Shown here: positions 62,723 to 64,000 of the stretch, one piece after another
How positions within the stretch are numbered: the stretch's first letter is position 1
Layout: each line of letters opens with the position of its first letter
Assembly: GCA_002270295.1 (NCBI GenBank)
Contig: NISF01000001.1
Coordinates: 372,001-436,000 of the forward strand
Origin: Enterobacter sp. 10-1
Lineage (GTDB): Bacteria > Pseudomonadota > Gammaproteobacteria > Enterobacterales > Enterobacteriaceae
DNA length: 64,000 nucleotides
Direction: 5' to 3'
Notes under the pieces: model-generated
The model's input: the letters and a program-made list of their open reading frames with translations, nothing else
Told to the model about the DNA's origin: nothing
The model's database searches: none
Made by a program: the position numbers and the translations under genes

Positions 62723-63726
62723 ATTGCACCTCCGCGCGGCTGACGACGCACCAGCCAGATCAGCACCGGCGCGCCGATAAAGGCGCTGACTACCGATACC
62801 CGCAGCTCTCCGGGAACCAGCAGGCGGCCAAGAACATCGGCAAACAGCAGCAGCGCCGGGGTTGCCAGCAGGGTGACCGGTAGCGACCAGCGGTGGTCGG
62901 CGCCCACCAGCCAGCGCGCCATATGCGGCATCATCAGGCCGATAAAGGCGATTGGGCCGACCACCGCCGTGGCGCTGCCGCAAAGGACGGTTATCGCCAG
63001 CAGGCCGATAAACTGCGTGCGCGCCACCCGGCTGCCGAGCGCGGTGGCGGTATCGCTGCCGAGGCTCAGGCTGTTCAGGGCCCGGCTGAGCAGCAGCGTT
63101 ACGGCGCCGGCGATCAGCACCGGGATCAGGACAATTTTAAGCGTTTGCAGGGTACGGATATCCAGCGAGCCGGCCTGCCAGAACCGCAGCTGGTCGTATA
63201 CATCGGGGTTAAGCAGCGCAATGCCGTTAGAGAGGCCTTCGAGCACCGCCGCCAGCGCGACGCCGGCCAGCGTCAGGCGCACCGGGCTAAGCTGACCCCC
63301 GCCCTGGCTGCCGGTGAAGGCCACCAGCAGCGAGGCGGCAAAGGCGCCGCAAAAGGCCATCAGCAGCTGTTCCTGCGGAGAATGAATGCCGAACAGCGCG
63401 GCGCCGAGGACGATCGCGAAGCTGGCGCCGGAGTTGACGCCCAGAATGCCGGGGTCGGCCAGCGGATTGCGGGTGAGGGTCTGCATCAGCGCCCCCGCCA
63501 GGCCCAGCGCGACGCCGGCGAGCAGTCCGGCAAGGGTGCGCGGCAGTCGGGCATCGAGCACGATGGTGCAGTCAGCGCTCTGGCAGGTGCCGGTAAAGGC
63601 ATCCACAACGACGTTGAGTGGCAGAGGTTTGGCGCCGACCAGCAGGCTGAGCGCAATCGCAACGGCTAAAACCAGCAGCAGACCAGGCACGGCAACGGCG
63701 CGCACCGTGGTCGTAGAAAACGACAT
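62719..63726 (-). CDS. fepD: Ferric enterobactin permease FepD
   Basis: 335 residues. FecCD family: RLPRTLAGLLAGVALGLAGALMQTLTRNPLADPGILGVNSGASFAIVLG, GPIAFIGLMMPHMARWLVGADHR, SAFIGAPVLIWLVRRQPRGG. Heterodimeric partner of FepG. First gene of fepDGC; a Fur operator lies 19 nt upstream. Confidence 0.95.
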   Translation of the reverse strand: MSFSTTTVRAVAVPGLLLVLAVAIALSLLVGAKPLPLNVVVDAFTGTCQSADCTIVLDARLPRTLAGLLAGVALGLAGALMQTLTRNPLADPGILGVNSGASFAIVLGAALFGIHSPQEQLLMAFCGAFAASLLVAFTGSQGGGQLSPVRLTLAGVALAAVLEGLSNGIALLNPDVYDQLRFWQAGSLDIRTLQTLKIVLIPVLIAGAVTLLLSRALNSLSLGSDTATALGSRVARTQFIGLLAITVLCGSATAVVGPIAFIGLMMPHMARWLVGADHRWSLPVTLLATPALLLFADVLGRLLVPGELRVSVVSAFIGAPVLIWLVRRQPRGGAM

Positions 63727-63744
63727 AGTTCACATCCCTGACAT

Positions 63745-63769
63745 GATAATGATAGTAATTATCGTTATC
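63745..63769. promoter_or_regulatory. Fur box upstream of fepD
   Basis: GATAATGATAGTAATTATCG... through GTTATC: two overlapping 19-bp-type Fur boxes, as in the E. coli fepD-entS divergent operator. Confidence 0.9.
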
Positions 63770-64000
63770 GATTCTATCCAGTTATGTTAGCATGGCGGCC
63801 CCTAAGAATGGTATACGCAAATCATTCGGGATGCATCGCGACGGCAGGGCGTGGGCGCCCAGGCGCTGACGCACAGCGCCGCTCGGGCGAAGAGTCAATC
63901 CGCCCGCAATGGCCCGAGGTGCAGCGAGGCGGGGTCGTTCGGTCGCCGCCGGCGCATCTGCAGCCCGACGTATGACGAGTATTGATGGAAAATAATAACA
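63770..64000 (+). other. Unassigned leader toward the expected entS gene
   Basis: In E. coli entS starts divergently from fepD shortly after this operator. Here about 215 bp of GC-rich sequence carry a perfect GGCGCTG-ACGCA-CAGCGCC stem (63862-63880) but no supported gene. An ATG at 63985 (ATGGAAAATAATAAC) runs off the window and could begin entS or another gene; it cannot be confirmed from five codons. Confidence 0.4.

Noticed and set aside
63784-63975. A 63-codon plus-strand ORF after the fepD Fur box
   Set aside because: No ribosome-binding site, Arg/Pro-rich low-information protein; does not resemble EntS.

Overview
The window is enterobacterial chromosome, most likely Klebsiella or a close relative such as Raoultella. 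Evidence: high GC with strong GC bias at third positions, the ramR/romA-ramA locus typical of Klebsiella and related genera, and a backbone collinear with E. coli (nfsB-ybdF ... ybdJ ... ybdK ... entD-fepA/fes-ybdZ-entF/fepCGD). Species was not resolved, because no alignment could be run.

Layout. 1-2.5 kb: a DHA2-type MFS exporter divergent from a MmyB-like XRE regulator. 2.5-6 kb: nfsB, then ramR-ybdF, divergent from romA-ramA across a promoter that carries a RamR palindrome. 6-10.1 kb: a Fur-boxed divergent pair of a TonB-dependent siderophore receptor and an exported Fes-like esterase, then ybdJ. 10.1-18.3 kb: a 36-codon small membrane-protein gene, a P2-type cation ATPase, an RND efflux pair and a DUF2233 protein. 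18.4-19.5 kb: ybdK.

19.5-41 kb is a nitrogen-compound uptake and catabolism block. It holds a Dpp/Opp-type ABC importer with an amidase and an M20 N-carbamoyl-type hydrolase; a MocR regulator divergent from a polar amino-acid ABC importer; a YdfG-like SDR divergent from a class III aminotransferase; a second Dpp/Nik-type importer; and a GNAT acetyltransferase. One consistent reading is import and hydrolysis of N-carbamoyl or amide compounds to omega-amino acids, transamination to semialdehydes, then reduction. This is inference.

41-52.2 kb is a sugar or polyol block. A minus-strand operon encodes an FGGY kinase, periplasmic binding protein, DUF2291 lipoprotein, RbsA-like ATPase, RbsC-like permease and two SDRs. 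A SorC regulator and a divergent split transketolase follow. A shared 12-bp palindrome (GAATATATATTC) with ATCA/TGAT flanks lies upstream of both arms. The gene set implies polyol, then ketose, ketose phosphate and transketolase products, with no isomerase, epimerase or aldolase. It is the best candidate here for an undescribed pathway. A 22-codon leader ORF ending in a T-tract precedes the transketolase.

52.2-64 kb is the enterobactin core: entD, fepA, fes, ybdZ, entF, fepC, fepG and fepD. Fur operators lie between fepA and fes and upstream of fepD. fepE is missing compared with E. coli. The window ends in the leader region where entS would be expected, but its coding sequence cannot be confirmed.

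No rRNA, tRNA, insertion sequence, phage gene or CRISPR array was seen.
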